Counted from the stretch's first letter, positions 19,642 through 31,257 are shown. The stretch: 64,000 nucleotides of DNA from Pseudomonas paraversuta (GCF_904063065.1 NZ_CAJFCL010000001.1:310001-374000); one strand, 5' to 3'. Notes: generated by a model from the sequence alone, not told the origin. Program-made: numbers and translations.

Positions 19642-20652
19642 ATGGCGTTTAACATGAAAAACCGCAGCTTGCTCAGCCTGATGCATCACACTCCGCGTGA
19701 GCTGCACTTCCTGCTGGATCTGTCCCGCGATCTCAAGCGCGCCAAGTACACCGGTACCGAAGAGCCGCACCTGAAAGGCAAAAACATTGCCCTGATCTTC
19801 GAGAAAACCTCAACCCGCACCCGTTGCGCGTTTGAAGTGGCCGCCCATGACCAGGGTGCGCACGTGACCTACATTGATCCGGTTTCTTCGCAAATCGGTC
19901 ACAAAGAAAGCATGAAAGACACCGCTCGGGTTCTGGGGCGCATGTTCGATGCCATCGAATACCGTGGTTTTGCCCAGGAAATCGTTGAAGAGCTGGCCAA
20001 GTACGCAGGCGTACCGGTATTCAACGGCCTGACCGCCGAGTTCCACCCGACGCAAATGATCGCTGACGCGCTGACCATGCGCGAACACAGTGACAAGCCG
20101 CTGCACAACATCAGCTACGCGTACCTGGGCGATGCCCGCAACAACATGGGTAACTCGCTGCTGATGATCGGCGCCAAGCTGGGCATGGACGTGCGCATCG
20201 GCGCGCCGAAAAGCCTGTGGCCAGAAGAGTCATTCGTGAAGCAGTGCCAGGAATTCGCCAAAGAAAGCGGCGCTAAAATCACCCTCACCGAAGACCCTAA
20301 AGCGGCGGTCAAAGGCGTGGACTTCATCCACACCGACGTATGGGTATCGATGGGCGAGCCCGTTGAAGCCTGGAACGAACGCATCAAGCTGTTGCTGCCG
20401 TATCAGGTCAATGCCGAGATGATCAAAGCGGCAGAAAACCCACGGGTGAAATTCATGCATTGCCTGCCCGCATTCCACAACTGCGAAACCAAAGTCGGCA
20501 AGGATGTGGCCGAGCACCATCCAAACCTGAAAAACGGTATTGAAGTGACCGAGGACGTGTTTGAGTCACCGGTGAACATTGCCTTTGAGCAAGCAGAAAA
20601 CCGCATGCACACCATCAAGGCAATCCTGGTAGCAGCACTGGCTGACATCTAA
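19642..20652 (+). CDS. arcB: Catabolic ornithine carbamoyltransferase
   Basis: This 336-residue enzyme splits citrulline with phosphate into ornithine and carbamoyl phosphate. The carbamoyl-phosphate site [13 protein letters not shown], the HPTQ motif and the ornithine-binding HCLPAFH are all visible. Its place between arcA and arcC, and its N-terminus ([13 protein letters not shown]), point to the catabolic and not the anabolic enzyme. AGGAG precedes the start. Confidence 0.97.
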   Translation: MAFNMKNRSLLSLMHHTPRELHFLLDLSRDLKRAKYTGTEEPHLKGKNIALIFEKTSTRTRCAFEVAAHDQGAHVTYIDPVSSQIGHKESMKDTARVLGRMFDAIEYRGFAQEIVEELAKYAGVPVFNGLTAEFHPTQMIADALTMREHSDKPLHNISYAYLGDARNNMGNSLLMIGAKLGMDVRIGAPKSLWPEESFVKQCQEFAKESGAKITLTEDPKAAVKGVDFIHTDVWVSMGEPVEAWNERIKLLLPYQVNAEMIKAAENPRVKFMHCLPAFHNCETKVGKDVAEHHPNLKNGIEVTEDVFESPVNIAFEQAENRMHTIKAILVAALADI

Positions 20653-20667
20653 GGCCCGCTGGTTTCG

Positions 20668-20757
20668 TGCGGCAGCCGGCTTGCCGGCGATGCCATCACC
20701 CCGGAGCAGGACGAATGACCGGGGCGTCTGCATCGCGAGCAAGCTCGGCTCCAGCGG
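20668..20757. repeat. REP doublet between arcB and arcC
   Basis: A REP copy at 20668-20692 (core GCCGGCTTGCCGGC) faces an inverted, partly diverged copy at about 20731-20757 (core CGAGCAAGCTCGG). An inner CCCCGG/CCGGGG stem lies between them, forming a REPIN-like unit inside the arc operon. It may stabilise the arcDAB part of the message or lower arcC expression. Confidence 0.8.
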
Positions 20758-20795
20758 GACTCGAGCCGCTCCCCGTTTTTTATAAGGACATTTTT

Positions 20796-21725
20796 ATGCG
20801 TATCGTCGTAGCACTGGGCGGTAACGCCCTTTTGCGTCGCGGTCAGCCCATGACTGCAGAGAACCAGCGTGAAAACATCCGCACCGCTGCTCAGCAAATT
20901 GCCCTCATCGCCCCCGGTAACGAACTGGTGGTGGCCCACGGTAATGGCCCTCAAGTAGGCCTGCTGTCGCTGCAGGCGGCGTCTTACACTGCCGTCGACC
21001 CGTACCCGCTGGACGTGCTGGGCGCTGAAAGCGAAGGCATGATCGGTTACATGATTGAGCAAGAACTGGGCAACGTATTACCCAAGGAAACGCCGCTCGC
21101 CACCTTGCTGACCCAGGTTCAGGTCGACCCGAAAGACCCGGCGTTCCAGAACCCGACCAAACCGATCGGCCCGGTTTACAGCAAGGCCGAAGCTGAAAGC
21201 CTTGCTGCGGAAAAAGGCTGGAGCATCGCCCCGGACGGTGACAAGTTTCGTCGTGTAGTGGCCAGCCCGAAACCCATGCGCATTTTCGAAATCCGTCCGA
21301 TCAAGTGGATGCTGGAAAAAGGCACCACCGTCATTTGTGCAGGCGGTGGCGGGATCCCGACCATGTATGGCGAGGACGGCAACCTCAAGGGCATCGAGGC
21401 CGTCATCGACAAGGACCTGTGCTCGTCGTTGCTGGCCCAGGAGCTGAAAAGTGACTTGCTGGTAATCGCCACTGACGTCGTCGCGGCCTTTATTGACTGG
21501 GGCAAGCCTTCGCAAAAAGCTATTGCCCAGGCGCACCCGGACGAGCTGGAAAAACTCGGCTTCGCCAATGGCTCCATGGGCCCTAAAGTCGAGGCAGCTT
21601 GCGAGTTTGCCCGCAAAACCGGCAAGACCGCCGTAATTGGCGCCCTGGCGGATATCGAAGCTATCGTTCAAGGGAAGGCGGGTACCCGGGTCAGTACTGA
21701 AAAGCCCGGCATCAGCTATTTTTGA
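20796..21725 (+). CDS. arcC: Carbamate kinase
   Basis: This 309-residue kinase transfers phosphate from carbamoyl phosphate to ADP, making the ATP of the arginine deiminase pathway. It starts with [18 protein letters not shown], the diagnostic N-terminus of the amino acid kinase/carbamate kinase fold, and contains [13 protein letters not shown] and CAGGGGIPT. The start at 20796 follows TAAGGAC. It is the last gene of arcDABC, since a clear terminator follows. Confidence 0.97.
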   Translation: MRIVVALGGNALLRRGQPMTAENQRENIRTAAQQIALIAPGNELVVAHGNGPQVGLLSLQAASYTAVDPYPLDVLGAESEGMIGYMIEQELGNVLPKETPLATLLTQVQVDPKDPAFQNPTKPIGPVYSKAEAESLAAEKGWSIAPDGDKFRRVVASPKPMRIFEIRPIKWMLEKGTTVICAGGGGIPTMYGEDGNLKGIEAVIDKDLCSSLLAQELKSDLLVIATDVVAAFIDWGKPSQKAIAQAHPDELEKLGFANGSMGPKVEAACEFARKTGKTAVIGALADIEAIVQGKAGTRVSTEKPGISYF

Positions 21726-21731
21726 ACCTGG

Positions 21732-21756
21732 GGGCAGACCTGGCGGTCTGCCCTTT
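21732..21756 (+). terminator. Rho-independent terminator of the arc operon
   Basis: GGGCAGACC and GGTCTGCCC form a perfect 9-bp stem with a TGGC loop, followed by TTTA. It begins 7 bases after the arcC stop. Confidence 0.85.
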
Positions 21757-21784
21757 ACCCCTCATACACTCAGGAGTTGCCCCT

Positions 21785-22144
21785 ATGGCCTCGTTCGAAC
21801 CCGGTCACCTGCATATCCATCGCGAACCGCTTCAGCCGGGTGACTTCGGGTATGACATCAAGATCGATTACCAGGTCGTTCAAGATCCCAGGGAAGGCAA
21901 GTCGATGCAGTTCGACATGCACGGCCGGATCAACCAGAACGAATTCAAGGAGTCGTTCACCCTGCCCAAGGATCAGTGGTTCGACTTCGCCAGAGTCGGC
22001 TTTAAAATTGCCGTGGATAACGGCATGCCCACCTCGGCCAACATACTGTCGATGCATAAGTATTACGACCTGATGTTCAAGGATGTCCGCCAGCAGCTGG
22101 ACGTGCAGCTTGGCGACCCGGTCAAACCCGAACACCTCGAATAA
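21785..22144 (+). CDS. DUF5064-family small protein of unknown function
   Basis: This 119-residue soluble protein has no signal peptide or membrane helix. It starts MASFEPGHLHIHREPL after an AGGAG site and looks like the Pseudomonas-restricted DUF5064 family, for which no function is known. The middle (MQFDMHGRINQNEFKESF) suggests beta structure. It lies between the arc terminator and a REP pair in front of gcsR, so it is probably a single-gene unit. Confidence 0.75.
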   Translation: MASFEPGHLHIHREPLQPGDFGYDIKIDYQVVQDPREGKSMQFDMHGRINQNEFKESFTLPKDQWFDFARVGFKIAVDNGMPTSANILSMHKYYDLMFKDVRQQLDVQLGDPVKPEHLE

Positions 22145-22157
22145 TGCGTGAACCCTG

Positions 22158-22227
22158 ATCGCCGGCAGCCGGCTCCCACATCGTTCAAGTCAATTTGAAA
22201 CCTTGTGGGAGCCGGCTTGCCGGCGAT
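22158..22227. repeat. REPIN (two inverted REP copies)
   Basis: Two near-perfect REP copies face each other at 22158-22179 and 22205-22227, each with the core GCCGGC and a GTGGGAG end. A 25-base spacer separates them. The pair is placed between the DUF5064 gene and gcsR and is the clearest REPIN of the window. Confidence 0.9.
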
Positions 22228-22319
22228 GCAACCAACGCCCCTTCGCCCTCCGATTTCACCAATCTCCCGCGCCAAGGCATACTGGCGGCCTCCGCTGGCC
22301 AGAAGTGTTCTTTGTTCCC

Positions 22320-23828
22320 ATGCGTATCCACGTCAGTTTTATCGACCGCGTCGGCATCACCCAGGAAGTTCTGGCGTTGCTCGGCGGGCGGAACCTCAAC
22401 CTGGATGCGGTGGAGATGGTCCCGCCCAACGTTTATATCGACGCTCCGACCCTGAGCCCGCAAGTGCTCGACGAGTTGCGCGAGGCACTGTTCAGCGTCA
22501 ACGGGGTACAGGCCGTGACGGTGGTCGACATCCTTCCCGGACAACGCCGCCATCTGCAACTTGATGCGCTGCTCGCGGCCATGACCGACCCGGTACTGGC
22601 GCTGGACAGCGATGGCCACGTACTGCTGGCGAACCCGGCGCTGATTGCCCTGTACGGCCATGAACCCACCGGTGAAAGTATCGGCGAGCTGTTCAGTGAC
22701 CCCGGCCTGCTCGATGTACTGCTGGAGCACGGCTTCCGCCTGCCCCTGCGCGAAGTGACGCTCAACGGCCACCCGCTGATGCTCGACGCCACCCCGATTA
22801 CCGATGCCGGCGCCCTGCTGACCCTGTACCAGCCAAGCCGCATCGGTGAGCGCCTGGCCGCGCTGCACCACGATCACGCAGAAGGCTTTGACGCCCTGCT
22901 CGGTGAGTCACCCGCCATCCGCACCCTCAAGGCCCGGGCCCAGCGTGTAGCGGCCCTGGATGCGCCGTTACTGATCCAGGGCGAGACCGGTACCGGCAAG
23001 GAACTGGTGGCCCGTGCCTGCCATGCCATCAGCGACCGTTTTGGCGCCCCCTTTCTGGCCTTGAACTGTGCGGCGCTCCCCGAAAACCTGGCTGAAAGCG
23101 AACTCTTCGGCTATGCCCCCGGCGCCTTCACCGGCGCCCAGCGCGGAGGCAAACCAGGGCTGATGGAACTGGCCAACAATGGCACGGTGTTCCTCGACGA
23201 AATCGCTGAGATGTCGCCTTACCTGCAAGCCAAGCTGCTGCGCTTTCTGAATGACGGCAGCTTCCGCCGGGTAGGCGGCGAGCGCGAGGTCAAGGTCAAT
23301 GTACGGATCCTCAGCGCCACCCACCGCAACCTCGAAAAGATGGTCAACGAGGGCACCTTTCGCGAAGACCTGTTCTATCGCCTGAACGTACTCAACATTG
23401 AAGTGCCGCCACTGCGCGAACGCGGCCAGGACATATTGTTGCTGGCACGCACTTTCATGCAGCAGGCCTGCACCCAGATCCAGCGCCCCGTTTGCCGCCT
23501 GGCGCCCGGCACCTATCCGGCGCTGCTGGGCAATCGCTGGCCCGGTAACGTGCGCCAATTGCAGAACGTGATCTTTCGTGCAGCTGCGATCTGCGAAAGC
23601 ACCCTGGTCGACATTGGCGACCTGGACATCGCCGGTACCTCGGTTGCACGGCAAAGTGACGGCGAGGTGGAAACCCTGGAGCACGCAGTCGAAACCTTCG
23701 AGAAAGCATTGCTGGAAAAGTTGTACGTCAGCTATCCCTCGACCCGTCAGTTGGCCAGCCGCCTGCAAACCAGCCATACCGCCATTGCCCATCGCCTGCG
23801 CAAGTATGGTATCCCCGGCAAGGCCTGA
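22320..23828 (+). CDS. gcsR: Sigma-54 enhancer-binding regulator GcsR (TyrR-like), activator of glycine cleavage
   Basis: This 502-residue regulator has an N-terminal ACT domain (about 1-72, MRIHVSFIDRVGITQEVL), a PAS domain (about 75-175) and a sigma-54 AAA+ domain (about 195-430). The AAA+ domain has Walker A GETGTGKE, the GAFTGA loop, and FLDEIAEMSP as Walker B. A C-terminal helix-turn-helix (STRQLASRLQTSHTAIAHRL) follows. It matches GcsR of P. aeruginosa in architecture and in lying directly upstream of gcvH. It is expected to bind glycine and activate the gcv operon at the sigma-54 promoter at 24055. The start at 22320 lacks a strong ribosome site. Confidence 0.92.
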   Translation: MRIHVSFIDRVGITQEVLALLGGRNLNLDAVEMVPPNVYIDAPTLSPQVLDELREALFSVNGVQAVTVVDILPGQRRHLQLDALLAAMTDPVLALDSDGHVLLANPALIALYGHEPTGESIGELFSDPGLLDVLLEHGFRLPLREVTLNGHPLMLDATPITDAGALLTLYQPSRIGERLAALHHDHAEGFDALLGESPAIRTLKARAQRVAALDAPLLIQGETGTGKELVARACHAISDRFGAPFLALNCAALPENLAESELFGYAPGAFTGAQRGGKPGLMELANNGTVFLDEIAEMSPYLQAKLLRFLNDGSFRRVGGEREVKVNVRILSATHRNLEKMVNEGTFREDLFYRLNVLNIEVPPLRERGQDILLLARTFMQQACTQIQRPVCRLAPGTYPALLGNRWPGNVRQLQNVIFRAAAICESTLVDIGDLDIAGTSVARQSDGEVETLEHAVETFEKALLEKLYVSYPSTRQLASRLQTSHTAIAHRLRKYGIPGKA

Positions 23829-23837
23829 CCTGTAGCG

Positions 23838-23851
23838 CCGGCAAGCCGGCT
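23838..23851. repeat. Single REP core after gcsR
   Basis: GCCGGCAAGCCGGC is a 14-base palindrome of the same family as the REP pair before gcsR, 10 bases after the gcsR stop. It may serve as the transcript end. Confidence 0.65.
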
Positions 23852-23873
23852 ATCACCAAGCCCCCCACCTGTC

Positions 23874-23990
23874 GTATCGAAATCATTCCACTGGATCGAT
23901 TTCGATACACCCTGTCTATTCCACTGCTGTGCAAGGCCATGATCCTCATGGATTTTTTTTCTGCCCCAGCACTGTATCGATTTCGCTACA
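23874..23990. promoter_or_regulatory. GcsR enhancer sites (18-bp repeats) upstream of gcvH
   Basis: Three 18-base elements share the layout of the GcsR consensus (TGTAACG-N4-CGTTACA): CGTATCG-AAAT-CATTCCA at 23874-23891, TGGATCG-ATTT-CGATACA at 23893-23910 and TGTATCG-ATTT-CGCTACA at 23973-23990. A weak fourth copy may lie at 23914-23931. They lie 65-180 bases upstream of the sigma-54 promoter, a normal enhancer distance. Binding is inferred from the pattern. Confidence 0.75.
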
Positions 23991-24054
23991 GCACAGTTTT
24001 CAATCTGCGCCGCTGAATCACTCAAGCCATTGATAAATAACGATATTTATAAAC

Positions 24055-24070
24055 TGGCAACCATTTTGCA
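24055..24070 (+). promoter_or_regulatory. Sigma-54 promoter of the gcvH operon
   Basis: TGGCAACCATTTTGCA matches TGGCAYR-N4-TTGCW with the invariant GG and GC 12 bases apart. It lies 78 bases before the gcvH start codon, and GcsR-like sites lie just upstream. Confidence 0.88.
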
Positions 24071-24147
24071 ATGAACTCTCCCATAAGCTCGTTCCGAGCG
24101 AGCAATTACCCGTGACCACCAGACATGTCTGGCCCTGAGGAGTTTCC

Positions 24148-24531
24148 ATGAGCGAATTGCGTTTTACTGAAGACCACGAATGGCTGCGCGCCGAAGCTGA
24201 TGGCAGCGTGACTGTGGGAATTACCGCGTTTGCGCAAAACGCTCTGGGTGATGTGGTGTTTGTCCAACTGCCTGAATTGCAGTCCTACGACAAAGGCACC
24301 GAAGCCGCCACCGTTGAGTCGGTCAAGGCCGCCAGCGGCGTCTACATGCCCCTGGACGGTGAAGTGCTGGAAGTAAACCCGGCGCTCGAAGACAGCCCGG
24401 AACTGGTTAACGAAGATCCTCTGGGTCAAGGCTGGTTCTTCCGTTTCAAGCCTGCTGATGCGAATGCCGTCGAGCAATTGCTGGATCAAGATGCCTACGA
24501 CCGCTTGATCAAAGCTCAAGACGACAACTGA
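24148..24531 (+). CDS. gcvH: Glycine cleavage system H protein
   Basis: This 127-residue lipoyl carrier shuttles the aminomethyl group between the P, T and L proteins. The lipoylation site is K60 in [10 protein letters not shown], and the N-terminal [10 protein letters not shown] is diagnostic. It is the first gene behind the sigma-54 promoter and begins 10 bases after GAGGAG. The gene pair gcvH-gcvP is separated by only 10 bases. Confidence 0.97.
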   Translation: MSELRFTEDHEWLRAEADGSVTVGITAFAQNALGDVVFVQLPELQSYDKGTEAATVESVKAASGVYMPLDGEVLEVNPALEDSPELVNEDPLGQGWFFRFKPADANAVEQLLDQDAYDRLIKAQDDN

Positions 24532-24541
24532 GGAGCCTGTC

Positions 24542-27400
24542 ATGACCATCAATCTCAGCACCGCCAATGAATTTATCGCGCGCCACATCGGCCCGCGTCA
24601 GGCCGATGAGCAAGCCATGCTCGCCACCCTCGGTTTTGATTCCCTTGAAGGCCTGAGCGCCAGCGTGATCCCGGAAAGCATCAAGGGCACCAGCGTTCTC
24701 AACATGCCGGCCGGGCAAAGCGAAGCCGACGCGCTGGCCTCGATCAAAGCCATCGCCGCCAAGAACCTGCTGTGCAAGACCTATATCGGCCAGGGCTATT
24801 ACAACTGCCACACCCCTTCGCCGATCCTGCGCAACCTGCTGGAAAATCCGGCCTGGTATACCGCCTACACCCCGTACCAGCCAGAAATCTCCCAGGGCCG
24901 CCTCGAAGCCCTGCTCAACTATCAAACCCTGATCAGCGATCTCAGCGGCCTGCCGATTTCCAACGCATCGTTGCTCGATGAGGCCACCGCCGCCGCCGAG
25001 GCAATGACGTTCTGCAAGCGCCTGAGCAAGAACAAAACCAGCCGCAGCTTTTTTGCTTCCAGCCACTGCCACCCGCAAACCCTCGACGTGCTGCGCACCC
25101 GTGCCGAACCACTGGGCATTGAGGTGGTCGTGGCTGATGAGCGCGATCTGACTGACGTGTCGGCCTTCTTCGGTGCCCTGCTGCAATACCCGGCAAGCAA
25201 CGGCGACGTGTTTGATTACCGCGACCTGGTTGAACGTTTTCATGCCGCCAATGCACTGGTGGCCGTAGCGGCTGATCTGCTGGCCCTGACCCTGTTGACA
25301 CCGCCAGGCGAGTTTGGCGCCGACGTGGCCATCGGCAGCGCCCAGCGTTTTGGCGTACCACTGGGCTTCGGCGGCCCCCATGCGGCCTACTTCGCCACCC
25401 GCGATGTCTTCAAGCGCGACATGCCGGGGCGTCTGGTCGGTGTTTCGGTTGACCGTCACGGCAAACCGGCATTGCGCCTGGCCATGCAAACCCGCGAGCA
25501 ACATATCCGCCGCGAGAAGGCCACCAGCAACATCTGCACCGCCCAGGTCCTGCTGGCCAACATCGCCAGCATGTACGCCGTGTACCACGGGCCCAAGGGC
25601 CTGAGCCAAATCGCCCGGCGCGTTCACCAACTGACGGCGATCCTGGCCAAAGGCCTGAGCGATCTGGGACTGAAGGTCGAGCAAACCGCCTTCTTCGACA
25701 CCCTGACCCTGAACACCGGCAGCCACACCGACGCCCTGCATGCCAAGGCCCACGCCCAACGCATCAACCTGCGCCTGATCGATGGCCAGCGTCTGGGCCT
25801 GTCGCTGGACGAAACCAGCGGCCAGTCCGATGTTACTGCGCTGTGGGCGTTGCTGGCGGCGGACGGTCAGACCCTGCCTGACTTCGACGCACTGGCCGCG
25901 ACAGTGACCGGCACCCTGCCGGCGGCACTGCTGCGCCAGTCGCCGATTCTCAGCCACCCGGTATTCAATCGCTACCATTCTGAAACCGAACTGATGCGCT
26001 ATCTGCGTCGTCTGGCGGACAAGGACCTGGCCCTGGATCGCACCATGATCCCGCTGGGCTCGTGCACCATGAAGCTCAATGCCGCCAGCGAAATGATTCC
26101 GGTGACCTGGGCCGAGTTCGGCAACCTGCACCCCTTTGCACCCGCCGGGCAAAGCCTGGGCTACCAGCAATTGACCACCGAACTGGAGGCCATGCTGTGC
26201 GCTGCCACCGGTTACGACGCCATCTCGCTGCAACCGAACGCCGGTTCCCAGGGTGAATACGCCGGCCTGCTGGCCATTCGTGCCTATCACCAGAGCCGTG
26301 GTGAAGAGCGTCGCGATATCTGCCTGATCCCGTCCTCGGCCCACGGCACCAACCCGGCAACCGCCAACATGGCCGGGATGCGCGTGGTGGTGACGGCATG
26401 CGATGCACGGGGCAACGTAGACATCGAAGACCTGCGCGCCAAAGCCATCGAGCACCGCGAGCACCTGGCGGCCCTGATGATCACCTACCCCTCGACCCAC
26501 GGTGTATTCGAGGAAGGCATCCGCGAAATCTGCGGCATCATTCATGACAACGGCGGCCAGGTGTACATCGACGGCGCCAACATGAACGCCATGGTCGGCC
26601 TGTGCGCACCGGGCAAGTTCGGCGGCGACGTGTCCCACCTCAACCTGCACAAAACCTTCTGCATCCCCCATGGCGGCGGCGGCCCGGGTGTCGGCCCGAT
26701 CGGCGTCAAATCGCACCTCACGCCATTCCTGCCGGGTCACGGCACCATGGAACGCAAGGAAGGCGCGGTGTGCGCGGCACCGTTTGGCAGCGCGAGCATT
26801 TTGCCGATTACCTGGATGTATATCCGCATGATGGGCGGCGAAGGCCTCAAGCGTGCTTCGCAGCTGGCGATCCTCAATGCCAACTACATCGCCCGCCGTC
26901 TCGAAGAGCATTACCCGGTGCTGTACTCGGGCAGCAACGGTCTGGTGGCACACGAATGCATTCTTGACCTGCGCCCGCTCAAGGACAGCAGCGGCATCAG
27001 CGTCGACGACGTGGCCAAGCGCCTGATCGACTTCGGCTTCCATGCGCCGACCATGTCGTTCCCGGTGGCCGGCACGCTGATGATCGAGCCGACTGAGAGT
27101 GAATCCAAAGAAGAACTGGACCGTTTCTGCGAAGCCATGATCCGCATCCGCGAAGAAATTCGCGCGGTCGAAAACGGCAGCCTGGACAAGGAAGACAACC
27201 CGCTGAAAAACGCCCCGCACACCGCCGCTGAAATGGTCGGTGAATGGACCCACCCGTACAGCCGCGAACAGGCGGTGTATCCGGTGGCGTCCTTGATCGA
27301 AGGCAAATACTGGCCGCCGGTTGGCCGGGTCGACAACGTATTCGGTGACCGCAACCTGGTGTGTGCGTGCCCGTCCATCGAAAGCTACCAGGAGGCGTAA
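24542..27400 (+). CDS. gcvP: Glycine dehydrogenase (decarboxylating), P protein
   Basis: This 952-residue fused PLP enzyme decarboxylates glycine and loads the aminomethyl group on GcvH. The N-terminal half starts [17 protein letters not shown]. The C-terminal half holds the PLP lysine in [16 protein letters not shown] (K704). The length is standard for the single-chain form. It belongs to the GcsR-controlled operon gcvH-gcvP-sdaA-gcvT. Confidence 0.97.
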   Translation: MTINLSTANEFIARHIGPRQADEQAMLATLGFDSLEGLSASVIPESIKGTSVLNMPAGQSEADALASIKAIAAKNLLCKTYIGQGYYNCHTPSPILRNLLENPAWYTAYTPYQPEISQGRLEALLNYQTLISDLSGLPISNASLLDEATAAAEAMTFCKRLSKNKTSRSFFASSHCHPQTLDVLRTRAEPLGIEVVVADERDLTDVSAFFGALLQYPASNGDVFDYRDLVERFHAANALVAVAADLLALTLLTPPGEFGADVAIGSAQRFGVPLGFGGPHAAYFATRDVFKRDMPGRLVGVSVDRHGKPALRLAMQTREQHIRREKATSNICTAQVLLANIASMYAVYHGPKGLSQIARRVHQLTAILAKGLSDLGLKVEQTAFFDTLTLNTGSHTDALHAKAHAQRINLRLIDGQRLGLSLDETSGQSDVTALWALLAADGQTLPDFDALAATVTGTLPAALLRQSPILSHPVFNRYHSETELMRYLRRLADKDLALDRTMIPLGSCTMKLNAASEMIPVTWAEFGNLHPFAPAGQSLGYQQLTTELEAMLCAATGYDAISLQPNAGSQGEYAGLLAIRAYHQSRGEERRDICLIPSSAHGTNPATANMAGMRVVVTACDARGNVDIEDLRAKAIEHREHLAALMITYPSTHGVFEEGIREICGIIHDNGGQVYIDGANMNAMVGLCAPGKFGGDVSHLNLHKTFCIPHGGGGPGVGPIGVKSHLTPFLPGHGTMERKEGAVCAAPFGSASILPITWMYIRMMGGEGLKRASQLAILNANYIARRLEEHYPVLYSGSNGLVAHECILDLRPLKDSSGISVDDVAKRLIDFGFHAPTMSFPVAGTLMIEPTESESKEELDRFCEAMIRIREEIRAVENGSLDKEDNPLKNAPHTAAEMVGEWTHPYSREQAVYPVASLIEGKYWPPVGRVDNVFGDRNLVCACPSIESYQEA

Positions 27401-27413
27401 CCCACCCATTCTT

Positions 27414-27453
27414 GCAGGAGCGAGCTGTTATGCAACGAGAAGCTCGCGCCTGC
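27414..27453. repeat. REP-like hairpin between gcvP and sdaA
   Basis: GCAGGAGCGAGCT (27414-27426) can pair with AGCTCGCGCCTGC (27441-27453) apart from one mismatch. It is a second REP type of the fluorescens group, different from the GCCGGC type. It separates gcvP from sdaA inside the operon. Confidence 0.75.
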
Positions 27454-27502
27454 AGTGGATGATGTTTTTTGCCAATAAACCTATAAGAAACCGGAGAACC
27501 CC

Positions 27503-28879
<1,377 letters not shown>

Positions 28880-28896
28880 TTTTCAAGGAGTGACCA

Positions 28897-30021
28897 ATGT
28901 CCACCGAACAACTGCTTAAAACCCCGCTGCACGCACTGCACCTTGAACTCGGGGCCCGTATGGTGCCGTTCGCCGGTTATGACATGCCGGTGCAATACCC
29001 GTTGGGTGTAATGAAAGAACATCAACATACCCGTGAACATGCCGGGTTGTTCGATGTGTCGCACATGGGGCAAATTCTGCTGAGCGGCGCTGATGCGGCC
29101 AGGGCCCTGGAAACCATGGTCCCGGTAGACATCATTGACCTGCCGGTTGGCATGCAGCGCTATGCCATGTTCACCAATGAACAAGGTGGCATCCTGGATG
29201 ACCTGATGGTTGCCAATCTGGGCAATGACCAGCTGTTTCTCGTGGTCAACGCCGCCTGCAAGGACCAGGACCTGGCGCATCTGCGCAAACACCTGGGCAA
29301 GTACTGCGACATCCAGCCGCTGTTTGAAGAACGCGCCCTGCTCGCCCTGCAAGGTCCGGCAGCGGTTACCGTGCTGCAAGGTCTGGCTCCCGAAGTGGCA
29401 AGCATGACCTTTATGCAATTTGCCCCGGTCACCCTGCTGGGAACTGAATGCTACGTCAGTCGTTCGGGCTACACCGGGGAAGACGGTTTTGAGATTTCGG
29501 TCCCCGCTCAACACGCAGAGGCACTGGCGCGCCACCTGCTGGCCGATCCGCAAGTGCAAGCCATCGGCCTTGGCGCCCGTGATTCGCTGCGACTGGAGGC
29601 CGGCCTGTGCCTGTACGGGCATGACATGAACGACAGCACCACGCCGGTTGAAGCCAGCCTGCTCTGGGCGATCTCGAAAAATCGGCGCGCCGAGGGTTCC
29701 CGGGCCGGCGGTTTTCCGGGTGCAGACATCATTTTTGCCCAGCAGCAAAACGGCGTAGCGCGCAAGCGTGTGGGCCTGCTGCCCCAGGAGCGCACACCCG
29801 TGCGTGAAGGCGCTGAAATCGTTGACGCTGAAGGCACTGTCATCGGCAATGTATGCAGCGGTGGTTTTGGGCCGACTTTGGGTGCCCCTCTGGCCATGGG
29901 TTATCTGGATACAGCCTTTACTGCGCTGGACTCAGAGGTGTGGGCAATCGTGCGCGGCAAACCTGTACCGCTGAAAGTTTCGAAGTTGCCATTTGTTCCA
30001 CAACGTTATTATCGCGGGTGA
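28897..30021 (+). CDS. gcvT: Aminomethyltransferase, T protein of glycine cleavage
   Basis: This 374-residue folate-dependent enzyme moves the one-carbon unit from GcvH to tetrahydrofolate. It shows PFAGYDMPVQYP, LFDVSHMGQ and the folate-binding YTGEDGFEI, with the C-terminal barrel (VGLLPQERTPVREG). It starts 18 bases after the sdaA stop behind AAGGAG and ends the operon, since a terminator follows within 160 bases. Confidence 0.96.
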   Translation: MSTEQLLKTPLHALHLELGARMVPFAGYDMPVQYPLGVMKEHQHTREHAGLFDVSHMGQILLSGADAARALETMVPVDIIDLPVGMQRYAMFTNEQGGILDDLMVANLGNDQLFLVVNAACKDQDLAHLRKHLGKYCDIQPLFEERALLALQGPAAVTVLQGLAPEVASMTFMQFAPVTLLGTECYVSRSGYTGEDGFEISVPAQHAEALARHLLADPQVQAIGLGARDSLRLEAGLCLYGHDMNDSTTPVEASLLWAISKNRRAEGSRAGGFPGADIIFAQQQNGVARKRVGLLPQERTPVREGAEIVDAEGTVIGNVCSGGFGPTLGAPLAMGYLDTAFTALDSEVWAIVRGKPVPLKVSKLPFVPQRYYRG

Positions 30022-30182
30022 GCTAAAGCTTAATTAGTGCAGTTGCATGTTCACGCTCCATGGGTGTCATGCAACCGCCACCAAATGGTGCAAACTTTCG
30101 ATAACGAAAACACATGTTTCTACATGAGCGCAATCGAACATCCGCATGATCAACAGCCTTGTAAAACTGCATTAACAACCTG

Positions 30183-30225
30183 AAAAAACGGGCTTGGCGC
30201 GGCCTGCCAAAGGGGCTTGTTTTTT
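30183..30225. terminator. Rho-independent terminator after gcvT
   Basis: AAAAAAC (30183-30189) pairs with GTTTTTT (30219-30225) and TTGGC (30194-30198) with GCCAA (30206-30210), giving a hairpin with A and T flanks that could work in both directions. It lies in the 385-bp gap between gcvT and the cold-shock gene. The rest of that gap has no gene and must hold the cold-shock promoter and a leader that may be long. Confidence 0.8.
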
Positions 30226-30406
30226 CATTTCCGGTTTCGTAAAGTTTGCTCACTGTGTTTGCATGGGTCGCTGGAATCGTGACCTGGGCAGTAGCTCTAT
30301 GTTTGCTACAACCCGTTCTGCGTCTCTTACTTTCCTGCAACCCAGCACCAGTCCTCTTACACAACTAAGAGGCTGTCATTAATTGTTAGCGTCAAGGAAT
30401 TAAGAA

Positions 30407-30619
30407 ATGTCCCAACGTCAGAGCGGTACCGTTAAGTGGTTTAACGACGAGAAAGGTTTTGGTTTCATTACCCCGGAAAGCGGTCCGGACCTGTTTGTGC
30501 ACTTCCGTGCCATTCAGGGTAATGGCTTCAAAAGCCTGAAAGAAGGCCAGAAAGTGACCTTCATCGCAGTTCAGGGCCAAAAAGGCCTGCAGGCTGATGA
30601 AGTGCAAGCAGAAGGCTAA
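30407..30619 (+). CDS. Cold-shock protein (CspA family)
   Basis: This 70-residue single-domain OB-fold RNA chaperone has both nucleic-acid motifs, [12 protein letters not shown] and DLFVHFRAI. The second is slightly unusual in having FRAI instead of HSAI/FSAI. It acts on mRNA structure during cold or growth transitions. A strong terminator follows, so it is a single-gene unit. Confidence 0.95.
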   Translation: MSQRQSGTVKWFNDEKGFGFITPESGPDLFVHFRAIQGNGFKSLKEGQKVTFIAVQGQKGLQADEVQAEG

Positions 30620-30633
30620 GCTTTCTCGCGTTG

Positions 30634-30668
30634 AAAAGCCTCTGATGGTGACATCAGAGGCTTTTTTG
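30634..30668. terminator. Rho-independent terminator of the cold-shock gene
   Basis: AAAAGCCTCTGATG (30634-30647) pairs perfectly with CATCAGAGGCTTTT (30652-30665) around a GTGA loop and continues into a T-run. Confidence 0.95.
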
Positions 30669-30715
30669 TTGGCGTAATTCCGTAAGATGGCGCTTTTCCT
30701 TCACGAGACCCTGCC

Positions 30716-31204
30716 ATGTCGAAACAACCGCTTAGCCCGCAAGGCGACTTTCCCGCCGTTGGCCTGGGGCGCCGCCTGGCAGCTATGTTCTATGACTTTT
30801 TGCTGTGCACGGCCCTGCTGATCGTCACTACGTTCATCTACAAACTGATCATGATGAGCTTTATCGGCGAAGCCAAAATGCGGGCGTTGTCCGAGTCGGG
30901 CGCTCTGGATGGCGACCCGCTGCTTTCCACCATTTTGTTTTTTGTCCTGTTCGGTTTCTTTGCCAAGTTCTGGACCCACTCAGGGCAAACCCTGGGCATG
31001 CAGGTCTGGGGCATACGCGTACAGAATGCCGATGGCAGCGCGATCAGCCTGTGGCAGGCCCTGCTGCGATTTATCGTCTCTATCGGCTCCTGGCTGTGCC
31101 TGGGGCTGGGGTTTATCTGGTCGCTATTCGACAAGCACAAACGTACCTGGCACGACATGTACTCCAGCAGTCAGCTGGTACGCATTCCCAAGCCAAAGAA
31201 ATAA
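30716..31204 (+). CDS. RDD-family inner-membrane protein
   Basis: This 162-residue protein has the RDD signature seen as GLGRRLAAMFYDFLLCTALL, and three or four hydrophobic helices (about 28-45, 66-85, 118-138). SGQTLGMQVWGIRVQ is the second conserved part, and WHDMYSSSQLV closes the domain. RDD proteins sit in the inner membrane; some move sodium and protons, but most are uncharacterised. It is flanked by terminators on both sides and is therefore a single-gene unit. Confidence 0.9.
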   Translation: MSKQPLSPQGDFPAVGLGRRLAAMFYDFLLCTALLIVTTFIYKLIMMSFIGEAKMRALSESGALDGDPLLSTILFFVLFGFFAKFWTHSGQTLGMQVWGIRVQNADGSAISLWQALLRFIVSIGSWLCLGLGFIWSLFDKHKRTWHDMYSSSQLVRIPKPKK

Positions 31205-31236
31205 AAAAAACCCGTATCTCGCGATACGGGTTTTTT
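31205..31236. terminator. Bidirectional terminator between the RDD gene and mucD
   Basis: CCCGTATC (31211-31218) and GATACGGG (31223-31230) form a perfect stem flanked by an A-run and a T-run, so it can end transcripts from both convergent sides. Confidence 0.93.
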
Positions 31237-31257
31237 ATTAGCAGTGACTTCAGAACT

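Noticed and set aside
23829..24147. Glycine riboswitch before gcvH
   Set aside because: No paired aptamer core was recognised; the region is explained by GcsR-like repeats and a sigma-54 promoter.
24509..27409. A 966-codon open frame antisense to gcvP
   Set aside because: It mirrors the real gcvP gene in GC-rich DNA, has no ribosome site and its translation is a low-complexity Gln/Arg/His/Gly mixture with no known domain.
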